The notes beneath the pieces are model-generated. The model did no database searches, was not told the DNA's origin, and was given only the letters and a program-made list of their open reading frames with translations. Below, piece after piece: positions 11,997 through 22,479 of a stretch of 64,000 bases of DNA (positions are counted from its first letter, which is position 1; each line of letters begins with the position of its first letter). Position numbers and translations under genes: made by a program. Where the stretch lies: positions 30,814,001 to 30,878,000 of the forward strand of contig OX485803.1 of assembly GCA_950295325.1 (NCBI GenBank), read 5' to 3'. Origin of the DNA: Polytrichum commune (Eukaryota; Streptophyta; Polytrichopsida; Polytrichales; Polytrichaceae).

Positions 11997-12090
11997 AACG
12001 TCCATCACCCAACGTGTTGAAATTTTCCCTCCCAACTTTGGAACGTCCACTACCCAACGTGTTCAAATTTTCCCTCCTAGTTTTGGATAC
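11997..12090. repeat. 46-bp tandem duplication
   Basis: The unit AACGTCCATCACCCAACGTG...TTTTCCCTCC is present twice in tandem with a few differences. Confidence 0.8.
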
Positions 12091-12419
12091 CTTGGTTCAA
12101 TAATGGTGAAGCCAATTAGCATGCGAAGTCATCCATCCAAGCTTTTCCAACGAAAATTACCTCTTTTCATCCACTAGCACATACCCTATCCTAAACCCGC
12201 TACCCCTAATAATTGTTTCCATGCTATTTTACATGTATTGACTAGATAAAAGACGCCATTATATGTGATGGTATTTTACATGTAATCCTTTTTCATTATT
12301 TTCAAACCCCCTATATTATATGTAAGTTTTTTACAAAATTTACCTACAATGAATATATTGGACCCTATTTTTTATCGCACGTGGTTCTACGATTTTTGCC
12401 CAGTGATCTCCCCGGGGAG

Positions 12420-13525
12420 CTCAGTTATCTTATGGTAATGACATCAAGTTGGGATGAATCAACCACAACTTGAAAACATGGCATGCAATTACCACACTAT
12501 TCGGTAATTACATGGCTCTCACAAATCCCAAGCCCATGGAAGTAAGAGTTGCTTGTAGATAGTGAGTTTTTAAGCCCATTGTGCATGAAATATATTTGCA
12601 CATGTTCAATTCCCGTCTTATCAAACGAAATTCTTTAAAATAGAGAGTCAAAATTTCTTAAGAGAGTCAATGAAAATAGAATGGTTTGGTCCATATTTCA
12701 AAGATGAAATTTTTAAATTTACATGGGATGTTCTTTTGGACTCCACTTACAAGGTTCAAACACATACTACCATAGGCTAATAACATGTGAGGCAAATTTT
12801 AACTAAAAATAATCAAGCCTATTTTTTGGGAAATTATTGGGTTAGATTGCCTAAATGAAAGGAAAAAAAACGATCACCACCATCTCTAAATATTAGGAAT
12901 TTGGTGCATTGGAACATCTCAATTCAAAGTCAACAACTCACACGCACTAACAATACATCTTGTCATCCGCATTCACACATAGTCAACCTAGCATCCATGC
13001 ATTAAGTAGTGAACCTCTCAATTTCAAAAATGTATTTTTTTGAGAGTATGCGGAGTCACATTGTTCACAACCCTAATTAGCACACTAAGACGACTTAACC
13101 TAAATCCCAAGGTTAACATCGTGTACTTAGCCACCATAAATGAATGAAAAATAACTTATAGTACATGAATTTATGTTTAGGATATGTAATTTGCCTAAAT
13201 AAATAAACACATACATACATATTTGCCTAAATTTTCATGAATGTTTTTATAGATTGCCCAAGCCTTTTATGCCCAACTTGCTATCAGCCTACGGTATTTC
13301 CATGAATTTCCATGAGTGTGAAGCACACTAATTTTTAAAGCAACAATATATTTTGAATTGATGTCATCCAAATAGTGACCTCCATATAGTAAGTGACACT
13401 AAATACCATAAATGGTGTAGTGCTATTGAGCACTCTTTATTCCTTGTAGCTTTCCTTGGGACATGGGACATGGAATCGGTCTAAGTTAGGGTTTACTTCT
13501 ACTCATTATGAACCCGCAAAAGGTC
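12420..13525. other. Intergenic DNA
   Basis: No gene recognised. Near 13,390-13,425 the words AAGTGACACTAAATACCATAAA recur in other parts of the window (about 40,965-40,990), probably an old repeat. Confidence 0.4.
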
Positions 13526-13528
13526 TTA

Positions 13529-14049
13529 TGCCCCCTTCCCACCTGACTTTAGCTAAGACTAAAAGTTGGTTCTAACAAACCGGCCTTCACACCATCGACA
13601 TTATCTAGTGCCGAGCCTAGTTGGCAAATGATGTGGCATGGCTTAAAAGTGGAGGTTTTATGCCTCAACCACCGACCCTCCCATCGGTACCTAAACATGA
13701 GGCAAGAATATAGGAACTTGAAAAGTGTCGCCTCCCACCCTTGTGATTGGTTGCTTTTTAGTCTTAGCTATGAGGGCACGAGGAGCTCCATTAACAAAAA
13801 CCGATGGTAAGATAGGTGAGTAGTAAGGCATTTGGGGATGGGACAAAAACTACCCAACATTCATTGCTTGGTAGATAAAACCATGAACATGTGTGAAAGC
13901 TACTTAACTAAAACCTACTTGAAAATCTCCGGAGCAAGTTCTTGTAGGTGCATTGGGATAGTCGGATGCCTCCGCTATAACCGAGGGAGCTTTACCCAGT
14001 TTTTAGGAAATACTTTGGGTCTTAAATAAAGTCAGGTGGGAAGGGGGCA
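13529..14049. mobile_element. Harbinger-like MITE with TTA target duplication
   Basis: The left end TGCCCCCTTCCCACCTGACT and the right end AGTCAGGTGGGAAGGGGGCA are perfect inverted repeats of at least 20 bp. TTA lies directly outside on both sides (13,526-13,528 and 14,050-14,052), the 3-bp duplication typical of PIF/Harbinger. Length 521 bp; the small open frames inside (13,628-14,029) match nothing known. Confidence 0.7.
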
Positions 14050-14052
14050 TTA

Positions 14053-15179
14053 GACAAGTTTTGTTGAGCCGTCTTTGATTTTCATAAACTCCTTTTCAAA
14101 CATTATTGAAGATTTAGTTACACATGTTTATCATACAAAAATGAAGCATACCAAGTCATGTACCATTTTGGATACACACAAGAAGGCACACTTAGAATCT
14201 AAATTTATTACTCTGCACAAGTTTAGGGCATGGCATGTTTGCACTAGTGACCAAGATTTTTACATCCTCTTATTGCTTGAAAAACGAGTTGTGGTCCCCT
14301 TCACTCACACTAGGTCACGAGAATTAAGATTCATCATGTCACATAAATGGATGGGAAAATGACATGGAATCCTACATGGCATGAATTGGATAATGTTGGT
14401 GATTAGTTGGTGATTAGCTCATTTTTACCATGAGACCAGTTAAATGAGTTGTCTCACAAAACAAAACAAAAACGAGGTCGACTATGTGCTACACATTATG
14501 TCCCATGAACAAGGCTTTTTTAAGAAGAAAATAACTTTGTGGATTTCTCTTTGTCATGAATGCAAACCTTCAAAACATTTCTCGTGGTCATTACATTGAC
14601 TATGGTAATATGTTGTGGGCCACACTAATAACGAGAATTCACACTAAATAAATTAGGATAATATCGTAAGTGCACATTGTTAACCAACCCACATTATATA
14701 GCATAGGAGGTCCAAGAAGCAAATGATGATATCTCTTTCAAATCTTGTTTGCTTCCTTCACAAACAAGTCGCTTGTATTGTGGAGCTCTTGTGCTATTTC
14801 TAAAGACATCGTGATAACCTTCTAACTCTAGATATTTGGCCATAGAGACCATTCAACAATTTGTACATGTGGCTTCAAGAAGTGTGAGTAAATCATGCAT
14901 GATGACTCCTACCATTTGTTTGGATTGCTTGTAAAGAATTGTGAAGCTCAAGGCATCGAAAATGATATTTAGTCCATTTAGAGAGCAATAAGAAAGTCTT
15001 CTGGAACTTCTTGATTTGCAATTGATGCATAAAATCCTCTAATTCATTCTACTATGGAAACTCTATATCATAAAATAAACATTGTCATGAATTTCTCAAA
15101 GATCAAGATTCACATGGCCAACCATGGCCACTGTGCTACTGTCTATAGAGGAAATCCCCCTTACAAAGCATTGCACAAG
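14053..15179. other. Intergenic DNA
   Basis: No intact gene. The minus strand may hold further decayed retroelement sequence continuing from the next feature, but I cannot follow a reading frame. Confidence 0.35.
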
Positions 15180-15629
15180 GAGACCAAATATCGAATATTC
15201 TGCCTCAAGGTTGCTTGGTTTTCTACACTTCTAAACTCAATGTACTTCAAAATATGGCTCTTGTGAGCCATGCCAACATGGATGGTGTCACTCCAAGCCA
15301 AATGGAGCATTTGGAAGATAGTCATCTCTTATGCAAAGAATGTCATCATACGCCTATTGCACCGAAGTTGCCAAATGATGGCGCATCTAAGCATATCCCA
15401 AGCAAAAGTTCATGTTTATGATTGAATTTCATACATTCACATGTATGATGCTAGAGGTGATATTCATTGAGATTCCTTTCCAAGAGATGCCAAAGTGCCA
15501 TTCAAAACTAACCCTAGTGTCTCCAAAAAGCTTCCAAATTGTTTCGGGGGCCTTGCACTTTGTAGAGCAATGTTTAAAGCTCTCCACAATGTCAAACCTA
15601 CAGTCATGGCAATCACCATCTTGATCCAT
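15180..15629 (-). pseudogene. Retroelement remnant, RT zinc-binding-like
   Basis: Reading from 15,629 leftwards, one frame gives a cysteine/histidine segment (ESFKHCSTKCKAPETIWKLF) typical of the zinc-binding domain after reverse transcriptase in plant LINE-like proteins. Further along, another frame reads protein-like text including AHKSHILK and RSVENQATLRQNIRYLVS, broken by stops. It is clearly inactive. It probably belongs with the remnants at 3.5 and 26.1 kb. Assignment is by motif style only. Confidence 0.45.
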
Positions 15630-16289
15630 ACAAATATTGAGAACTCCAACATGGATCCCCCCCCCCCCCTGGGTGTTAAGTTGCCAAATTTCATATAAGT
15701 TTTGTCCATCTTTGATAGAGTTTGCTTTCTTTGTTGTTGACGTTGAGTTTAATGGATTTCTTTGGTAGTAATTTTTTGTTTAGAAAAAATTCCCTCCTTC
15801 AAAAGGGCCAATTAGTTAAAGGTGTTCTTTTATGATAGGGAGCTCAAACACCCTTGTCATCCAATATAAGGTATCATGGTTAAACTCCGTAGTAACATGC
15901 ACATGATAACCACTTCATTTTCATATGGAAATTTGCATACTTATTTTATCTCATGATTATTTAGGTTCCACCATTAACTCATGTACACGACATTGTAATT
16001 ATTGAACAACAACCTAAAGAAGGTATGACATGGGACACTTGTTGCTACATGACAAGTGATGTAGACCACTTTAATTAACATATCACATTGATTTCAATAG
16101 CACACTAAATCAACTACAAAGTGTAGTAAAAACTACAGTAAACATCTTATTTAGTATGTCTTGCAATCATTATGTACCAACTACAAAGGGGGTCATATGA
16201 CACTTGGTGTTATTTGACAAGTCACGAAGACCACTACAATCAACAAATTGCACCAATTTGAATGTCGTGAAAAAACCATATATTTATTG
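15630..16289. other. Intergenic DNA with a diverged direct repeat
   Basis: A poly-C run lies at about 15,657-15,669. Two diverged ~75-bp direct copies (about 16,021-16,100 and 16,190-16,265) share a CATATGACACTTG...TGACAAGT...GAAGACCACT pattern. Confidence 0.45.
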
Positions 16290-16414
16290 TAAGGTAAGCA
16301 AGCCTAATTTAATTATGTGTTTTAACTAGACACCCATATTTGAGTGGTGTGTGGTAAGGTGCATATCTAAGAATGAACATATGTTTAAAAACGATTGGAC
16401 TACATCCTCCAAAT
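16290..16414. repeat. Family A element, left half (split by E2)
   Basis: Starts TAAGGTAAGCAAGCCTAATT and runs to GATTGGACTACATCCTCCAAAT. The family sequence then resumes at 20,700 with CTCAAAATATGTTAACCATT, so E2 was inserted into this copy. Confidence 0.75.
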
Positions 16415-17029
16415 CTCAAGGTGGTGACTATCGGAATTTTAGAAACCACGTGAGATAAAAAAAAAAAAATAGGATCAATTTAATTCGTTGAGAGTAAAAT
16501 TTATAAATTCGTTAGATCTACCCTATTGGAAATATGTCCCCTACATGATTATATGTAAAATAGGGTGGTGAATAATTCCTCCATTTTAGTAATCAATAGA
16601 AGAAGAAAAACAGGGTTATAGATATTGGATCCCCCTAAAAGTGTGTAGTAGGATCGATAGATTAATTATGAGTTTGACTACTTGGATGAAGAATTGTGTA
16701 GTTTCTATCCAAATTTGAACAAAGTGCGTTAGTATGGAGGGAAATGTTGTGGAATTTTATTTTTTTTTGGGGGGGGAAGGAATGTTGTGACTTCTCAACA
16801 GCCCTTGAGTTTTGCAATGGCACGATTTTAGGGTTTGGGCAAGCACAGTGGCGCAAAGGCGGTGAAGCATTCAAGTAGGAGGTCTTGTGTTGGTGAAGTG
16901 CGAAGCGGTAGAGCATGGCACAAAGGCCGTAGGTAAGATACATTTTTGGAAGCTTTCTTCTTTGCTCCTTAGCATTTACACATGGTGTTTCACGAGCGCC
17001 GAAGATTCAACTTGCGTTGCTCTCATGCT

Positions 17030-17220
17030 GTAAGAATCGATTTAAGACTCCAACTCCTTGATTTTCCCCTTCCATTGCATGTCTTTCGACGACATGCTAC
17101 TGATTTCTCTTTGAATGTAGGAATTCTCCTCTTCCAATTTCATCACTCGCTCCCAAAGCTCCCGTTTGTCTGCCCTAACCATGTCAAACTTCATTACCCA
17201 GCTTGACTCTCTCCCTGCAA
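17030..17220 (-). pseudogene. Captured coiled-coil exon fragment
   Basis: After a GAGATTGCAG acceptor-like site (minus strand), one frame reads about 58 codons of charged, helical protein, including KRELWERVMKLEEENSYIQR and KDMQWKGKIKELES, then hits TAA. Beyond the stop the same frame again looks protein-like (SMRATQVESSALVKHH). The heptad-like pattern suggests a coiled coil. It lies inside E2 and faces opposite to the peptidase fragments, so it probably comes from a second host gene. Parent gene not recognised. Confidence 0.45.
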
Positions 17221-17449
17221 TCTCATATGTAAAGATCTTCATATTTGAATGTTAAGGGCGGGAATTCATGGTGCGTTGTAGTGGGTGTTATAGCAAAGCA
17301 CCCTACCATGTATCTCGAAGGTGACGAAGTCAGTTTGCAAAAGTTAGTTTTTGAACAACTTTTGATGAGTGTTATGGTGGTGTTAAATTAGGATATTGAG
17401 GCAACAACTCGAGCACGCTTATATGGTGGTTGATGTAACGGCAGGGTGC

Positions 17450-17500
17450 GGATCTAAATGTTCAAATGTTGAGGTGGAGTTTACCAAGTCACAACTAAGG
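17450..17500 (+). pseudogene. Possible signal-peptide-peptidase upstream exon fragment
   Basis: The frame through 17,459-17,494 reads NVEVEFTKSQ, which resembles the conserved L-E-[IV]-E-F-[ST]-[KR]-[ST]-Q stretch of plant signal peptide peptidases, upstream of the GxGD site. It lies in the right order and strand relative to the exon at 19,127. The surrounding sequence does not align convincingly. Confidence 0.35.
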
Positions 17501-19126
17501 GTTTATCTTCATGCAATAAAAATTTCAAAGAGCGTTGTAAATGTTTCATGTGAACATATAGCATATATGGTGGCTGCTGAAATATGTTTTGTGTCCAATT
17601 TCTTCCACCTCAAGATGTACCCCACTTTCACTCCCTATGCCAGATTTAAACTGTCAGAATTCCTACTGATGAGGGGAATTCATGTCTCCCAAGTTTTTCT
17701 CATTTGTGGTGCATTGAACTCATATAATTCAGGAAGATGATGCAAATGTGACAACAAATGCACTTCACCTAGGTTGCACAAAGATTGGGCTCGGCTCCAT
17801 GAAGGGGTATCATGTGATCAAAGTAAGCATTGTCCTCTGTTTCTATCAGACACTTATTCTTCAATCAAATGTATGATTGTTGGGAGTATAAGATTGTTGT
17901 GCAGATATGAAGTTATACTTATCTATTATTCATTCAAATGCATGAATTTTCCAGTGAAAGAATCATGTGTACCATGAAACAGATTATGTGTAGGACACTT
18001 GGTTAAAGACATGCTTAAGACCAAACCTTGCAAGAGACAAAATATATTTGATCAAAAGTGTGAAACTCCAAACAAGAATCCATATTAATTCCATTAATTG
18101 AAGTAGGTTCTCAATATTTTCCACATAATGACTCCACAAAAGATATCATGTGCAATGTGCATCTTTCCTCCTACAAGGTGCAGACACATCGTGTCATATT
18201 GCAACAAGTAATGCCCTTAATGGAGTTTCTGGCCAATATTCTCAAGACTGTAATGAACGGGTAACTTGCAAGCACATTGTAGAAGTTTAGCGAGAAGCTC
18301 GTTGCAATCAAACTCACCAAGTAAAGTTCAAAGACCCTTAAAAGTATGAAGGTGATGTATAAGGTAGCCACAAGAAGAACAAAATCGTTTATGTATTGTA
18401 GAGGAAGAACATTTATTTATTTATTTATTAGGTTGTTATTGAAGTCCTTGAATCATCTGTTGTAGGAAAATTGTTGTTTATGAGAGGCATGGTGTGTTGT
18501 GGAAGAGTAAGAGTGGCAGAACTTTGCAGCTTCTGTAAACACTAGTATGAGTAGTCTTTCTATAGGATTGCACGTCGTGATGAGTGAAGTTGAGTTTGGC
18601 TTCAAAGCTGCAACCTTTACATGAGGGGCAACTTAAATAAGTTGATATTTGTATACCATAGTTATTTATCAAGTAGTGTTCTAGTGTTTTAGTTGGGTTT
18701 TTCAGTGCGACAACCATTTGGCTTCTTCAAGGTATAGGTGTAGCACTCGGTTAAAGAGTAGTGTGTATTACTGTCAAAATTTACAAACAGATGGAGCAAG
18801 AGACAAGTTGCCTAGTCACATATTTGTAGACAAAGATGCTCCCGTCCAAACAATGATGTTATTATCGTTAACATATCCCATTGCTTTTGACCCAAAAGTA
18901 AGATTTCCCTAGAAGCAATTATAGCATGGGGCTACCAAACTGCAAGGGGGCTTGGAGAATCACCTCAAAGATTCATAATTGACTAGGAGTTTCATAATTG
19001 AATAGAAGTGTCAAAGGATTGTCAATACGGCCATGTCTTTGAGTTTCCCACTGCATTAATGTTGTTGTTATCAAGGTTATGATGCCATCATAAGCTTTCC
19101 TGACCTACTAATTGTGGACTCTTCAG

Positions 19127-19196
19127 TTCATCTTTCCAACGGGAGATTTAGCAAGACCGTTTTCAATCCTAGGTCTTGGTGACATTGTCATTCCTG
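19127..19196 (+). pseudogene. Signal peptide peptidase exon with GxGD catalytic motif
   Basis: The 70-bp exon follows an acceptor (GGACTCTTCAG) and ends in a donor (CCTG|GTATGA). It encodes FIFPTGDLARPFSILGLGDI followed by VIPG. This is the block around the second catalytic aspartate (GLGD) of intramembrane aspartyl proteases of the SPP family, which cleave signal peptides in the ER membrane. The open frame through the motif is intact, but I find no complete neighbouring exons, so it is a gene fragment, most likely captured by E2. An unspliced pseudogene is the alternative. Confidence 0.65.
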
Positions 19197-19621
19197 GTAT
19201 GATTCAAAGTTATCGCCTACTTTGTGCTTTATAACTAGAGTGGCTTAAGACTTTGTTGAAGATGAAGTACCTAAGCTATGAGCAATTTTTCATAGATTTG
19301 AGTAAAACTAGCTATGAAGCTCTTCCTCAATCCATTTGCAATTGGTCAAAAAATGTGTGTCCGACTGTAGCCAATTAACTTCAATTTTGTTTAAGTCATA
19401 ATATTTTTCTTAATGATGTACCAGCTTAGATTTGGAATGATTGTATGCAATTGTGATGTATGTTAGATATACAATGGAAATGATCTAATTCATATGACTA
19501 GTCTATTTTTTGCATGTGCGTAGATGGAGGTTTCTGTGAGGTTGCTACTCTATGCAATATTTGCAGATGTCATAATCTAGACCAATTATCTCATTATTTC
19601 ATCATGGTGTTATTTTTGCAG

Positions 19622-19660
19622 GTATTTTTTTAATGAGCATGTTCAATTCTCTAAATAAAA
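19622..19660 (+). pseudogene. Possible next signal-peptide-peptidase exon, decayed
   Basis: The acceptor TTATTTTTGCAG precedes GTATTTTTTTAATGAGCATG. Joined to the phase-1 donor at 19,196 this would start G-I-F, as expected after GDIVIPG in the family, but the following residues have diverged. This suggests the intron-exon order was captured at the DNA level and not from mRNA. Confidence 0.35.
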
Positions 19661-20699
19661 AAAATCTAGTTTTCAAGCCATGGAATTATGAGAATTAAGG
19701 TGGCTTGTGGTTCATTCTTCATCAATTTTTGTTGTTGCTCTTACTTGTCTTGCTAATAGTGTCCAATAGGACAACCTTCTATTGATTGTCATTTTGCTAC
19801 AACAACCTTTTGTAAATGATTGATGGTGCACTATAACATTTGGCAACCTCACCGTGATAGACTCAAAGGATTGCGCTTTGCCTTGGAGGAGGGCACGGTG
19901 GAGTGGTTGGAGACTTCGAAGGTTGCCCGTCTCATGCCAACAACTAGTCTTAAATATTCGTTGTCATTGGTGTTTAACCTCATAATTTATGAGTCTTATC
20001 ATGACATTGTAGAGGATGTTTAATATGTATCTTGATAGTATTGGAGGGTGCCTAGTTATATCCTAACCCTTCACATTGTAAATATTTGGTACAAGGTTTG
20101 AATGGGACTATAGTTGAATGTGTTTGTGAACATAATTAAAGTAATTGTTTTTAATTTTTGTATTTAGCTTTCTTGTATTTGAATTTTTTTTTGAAGTAGA
20201 TAGTTGTGCAAAATTTCATGTTTTGTCACAATTGATTGTATTTCTTGTTTTGTTCTATTCGTGTTTATAACTTGTCTATATTAGCTTGTATATTTTGTTA
20301 TCTCCGTGTTTATTGGTAAACCTTTAACTAGTATCCAAGTGCTATTGGTTGTGTTTTGAATAGTACTTTGAATGGGTTAGGATTGCTATTATTAATCAAA
20401 ACAAATTGAATGACAAGATAGATGGTATAGAACGTTTGTTCCTCACATAGTCGATTTTGCAATGCTATAGTATTCCGTCCACTATTTGGTACTTGTACGA
20501 TTTATAAAAAAATACGGTGCCAAAAATTAGCCTTTCTAAACAATTAAAAATAAATATAGGGTGCTAAAAAATATGTCAAAGTAGCTTTATATCTACAAAT
20601 AGGGAGGGAATAATTATTGAGAGGTGCATAAATATCCCCCCATTAAATACCCCATTATCGCACGTGGTTACAAAACATAAGGGGTGCAATCCCCCCGAG

Positions 20700-20790
20700 C
20701 TCAAAATATGTTAACCATTCTAGGTTGATTAATCAACACAGTTGTGTGTGTTTGGAGGGGGGGGGGCTATGTGACCTTCTTGTGACTCAA
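20700..20790. repeat. Family A element, right half (split by E2)
   Basis: CTCAAAATATGTTAACCATT continues the family A copy at 16,290-16,414. A poly-G tract (about 20,755-20,766) follows at the family's usual place. Confidence 0.7.
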
Positions 20791-20861
20791 TTTGTAGTGA
20801 GTTTTGATAATTGACAACAATTCAAGATTAGCTCCAAAGTTTTATGAGATTGATCATGGTT

Positions 20862-21075
20862 TTTTTGTGTGTCAAGCCTACCTCTTGGATGTGGACCTCA
20901 TGCAAATCCCGGCAAACTATGAAACGTTATCAATAGTTTGTCATGTAGGAATCCATGTAAACTTTTCATTGATGACAATTTCTTTGAACCCCTAGGCCTT
21001 CATCTTCTAGTGTGAAGTGAATTTGGATGGCCTCGGCCTTGTCAATCAATGAGAGATCTTCGGGCCGGTTCACAT
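20862..21075. repeat. Family C (Harbinger-type) partial copy
   Basis: Contains CAAGCCTACCTCTTGGATGTGG, GTAGGAATCCATGTAAAC, TAGTGTGAAGTGAATTTGGA and CAATGAGAGATCTTC in the order seen in the complete copy at 61,557-62,110. It ends near GGGCCGGTTCACATG. Confidence 0.6.
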
Positions 21076-21450
21076 GGGTCCCAAGTCCCAAGCCACTTGA
21101 GTTCGATATGTGCAATCTCAACCGTTGAGAGCATGGAAGTTGGGACTTACCACTTTACACTGGGTCCCAAGTCCTAAGTCCCAAGTATGACATGGATGCT
21201 TACATGACAACATTTTTTGAAGGCGAAACTGGGGACTTGCATTGAAAGTTGGGTCGAGCAAAAAGCTAGACCGACTCTCAACACTCTTTGAAGGTAAGAC
21301 CAGGGACTTGTATTGAGAGTTGGGTCGAGCAAAAAGGTAGACCCAACTCTCCACACAAGTCTGCAATTGTTTGCATTAAATAATCAAGATCCAACTAATT
21401 AACCATAATTTAATGGTTTCTTGAGACTTGAGACTTGGGACTTTGCCTCC
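21076..21450. repeat. Repeat D with GGGTCCCAAGTCCCAAG ends and internal hairpin
   Basis: Opens with GGGTCCCAAGTCCCAAGCC, repeats a similar word near 21,168, and closes with GAGACTTGAGACTTGGGACT, suggesting imperfect inverted ends. Inside are two ~75-bp tandem copies (about 21,214-21,362). The second contains a perfect 12-bp stem, GAGAGTTGGGTC (21,315-21,326) with GACCCAACTCTC (21,340-21,351). Non-coding. Confidence 0.55.
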
Positions 21451-21471
21451 ATGTCAAGAGTTGCTAACTTA

Positions 21472-22395
21472 GGGCCACTTCACACATGAGACCGAGAGCC
21501 CGTGACCAATACACTTCAAGCGCTCTCATTGGTGGTAAAGGCGGAGCTAGCCCAAGTTCGCTTCACACTACGCTTGAGGGACCAACGGTGTATGTAAAGT
21601 CTACATGGATTCCTACCTACATGGCATCGAACGAATCATGTTTCACGGTCACTTGGACTATTTTCAAAAACCACCTCTTGGAGGTAGGCCTACCACAAAA
21701 CCGGGAGACCATGGCACTCCGAATGCTCACAACTGTTGGTATAATCTATTATGTCATGTGTGAGGACCCGCATGAATATACTTTCATTGAAATAGCATTT
21801 GGTTGAGGGCTCGGTCACATATGACTTCACACTACACTTGAGGGTCGGTGACCACACCACATGATTTTGGAGGTCTGTTGGGACGGCTCATGCTAAGGGC
21901 CACTTCACACACGAGCCAAGAGTCGTGACCACGAAATTGTGAGAGCCCAAAAGAAAGTGTCCAAAGGCCGTCCCAATACACCTCCAAAATCATGCGGTGT
22001 GGTCACGGACTCTCAAATGTAGTGTGAAGTCATGTGTGACCTGGCCCTCAACCACATGCTATTTCAATGAATTTCTATTCATGCGGGTCCTCACACGTGA
22101 TAACATAAAATAAACCAACAGTTGTGAGCGCTCGGAGTGCCATGGTCTCCCGGTTTTGTGATAGGCCTACCTCCAAGAGGTGGTTTTTGAAAACAATCCA
22201 AGCGACCATGAAACACGATTCATTCAATGCCACGTGTGAATCCATGTAGACATTACATCCATCTTGCATCCACATACTCCGTTGGTCCCTCAAGCGTAGT
22301 GTGAAGTGAACTTGGACCGGCTCCGCCTTTTCCACCAATGAGAGTGCTTGAAGTGTAATGGTCACGGGCTCTCAGTCTCGTGTGTGAACCGGCCA
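21472..22395. mobile_element. Family C (Harbinger-type) palindromic dimer
   Basis: Left end GGGCCACTTCACACATGAGA is preceded by TTA; the right end reverse-complements to TGGCCGGTTCACACACGAGA and is followed by TTA (22,396-22,398). The two ~430-bp arms are inverted copies of one another: for example CACTACGCTTGAGGGACCAA on the left and its complement near 22,290. A further start (TAA then GGGCCACTTCACACACGAGC) lies at the axis (21,894-21,916). So two elements lie tail to tail, or one is a fold-back. No transposase. Another family C right end follows at about 22,399-22,444 (GAAGTGGCCC). Confidence 0.65.
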
Positions 22396-22479
22396 TTAGA
22401 ATGCAACGGTCACGGGCCGTTGCTCTCCGTGTAATGAAGTGGCCCATATGTAGCTTGCAATTCACACTTATAAAAGGAC

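Larger units (their letters stand above)
10158..12419. mobile_element. Element E1: TIR-flanked 2.26 kb Mutator-like element with exon-like cargo
   Basis: The left end CTCAGCCCGGGGAGATCACT and the right end AGTGATCTCCCCGGGGAG are inverted copies. Further in, the right end has CGCACGTGG (12,377-12,385), matched by ACACGTGCG (10,197-10,205) on the left and by the ends of E2. No transposase ORF is visible. The interior carries exon-like sequence on the minus strand (11,050-11,429), a plant telo-box (TAAACCCTAA at about 11,979), a 46-bp tandem duplication (about 11,997-12,090) and an inserted family B MITE. I could not find a clear target duplication. The Mutator/Pack-MULE label is inferred from the long imperfect TIR shared with E2. 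Confidence 0.5.
16415..20699. mobile_element. Element E2: 4.3 kb Mutator-like element carrying host-gene exons (Pack-MULE-like)
   Basis: The insertion boundaries come from the split family A copy: CTCCAAAT (16,407-16,414) on the left and CTCAAAAT (20,700-20,707) on the right look like a diverged 8-9 bp target duplication. The ends are an imperfect long inverted repeat: left CTCAAGGTGGTGACTATCGG and further in AAACCACGTGAGATAAAAAA; right, reverse-complemented, CTCGGGGGGATTGCACCCC and AACCACGTGCGATAATGGGG. The same terminal words occur in E1. No transposase ORF is visible. The cargo includes signal-peptide-peptidase exon fragments on the plus strand and a coiled-coil exon on the minus strand. 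Both the ~9-bp duplication and the long TIR fit a Mutator-like element; Pack-MULE is the inference. Confidence 0.65.

Noticed and set aside
12595-12640. GTTCAATTCCCG word like a tRNA T-arm
   Set aside because: No acceptor stem, D-arm or anticodon arm can be drawn around it.
17396-17740. 114-codon plus-strand frame in E2 taken as a single ORF
   Set aside because: Only the short EVEFTKSQ part resembles a known family; the rest of the frame is probably intron.
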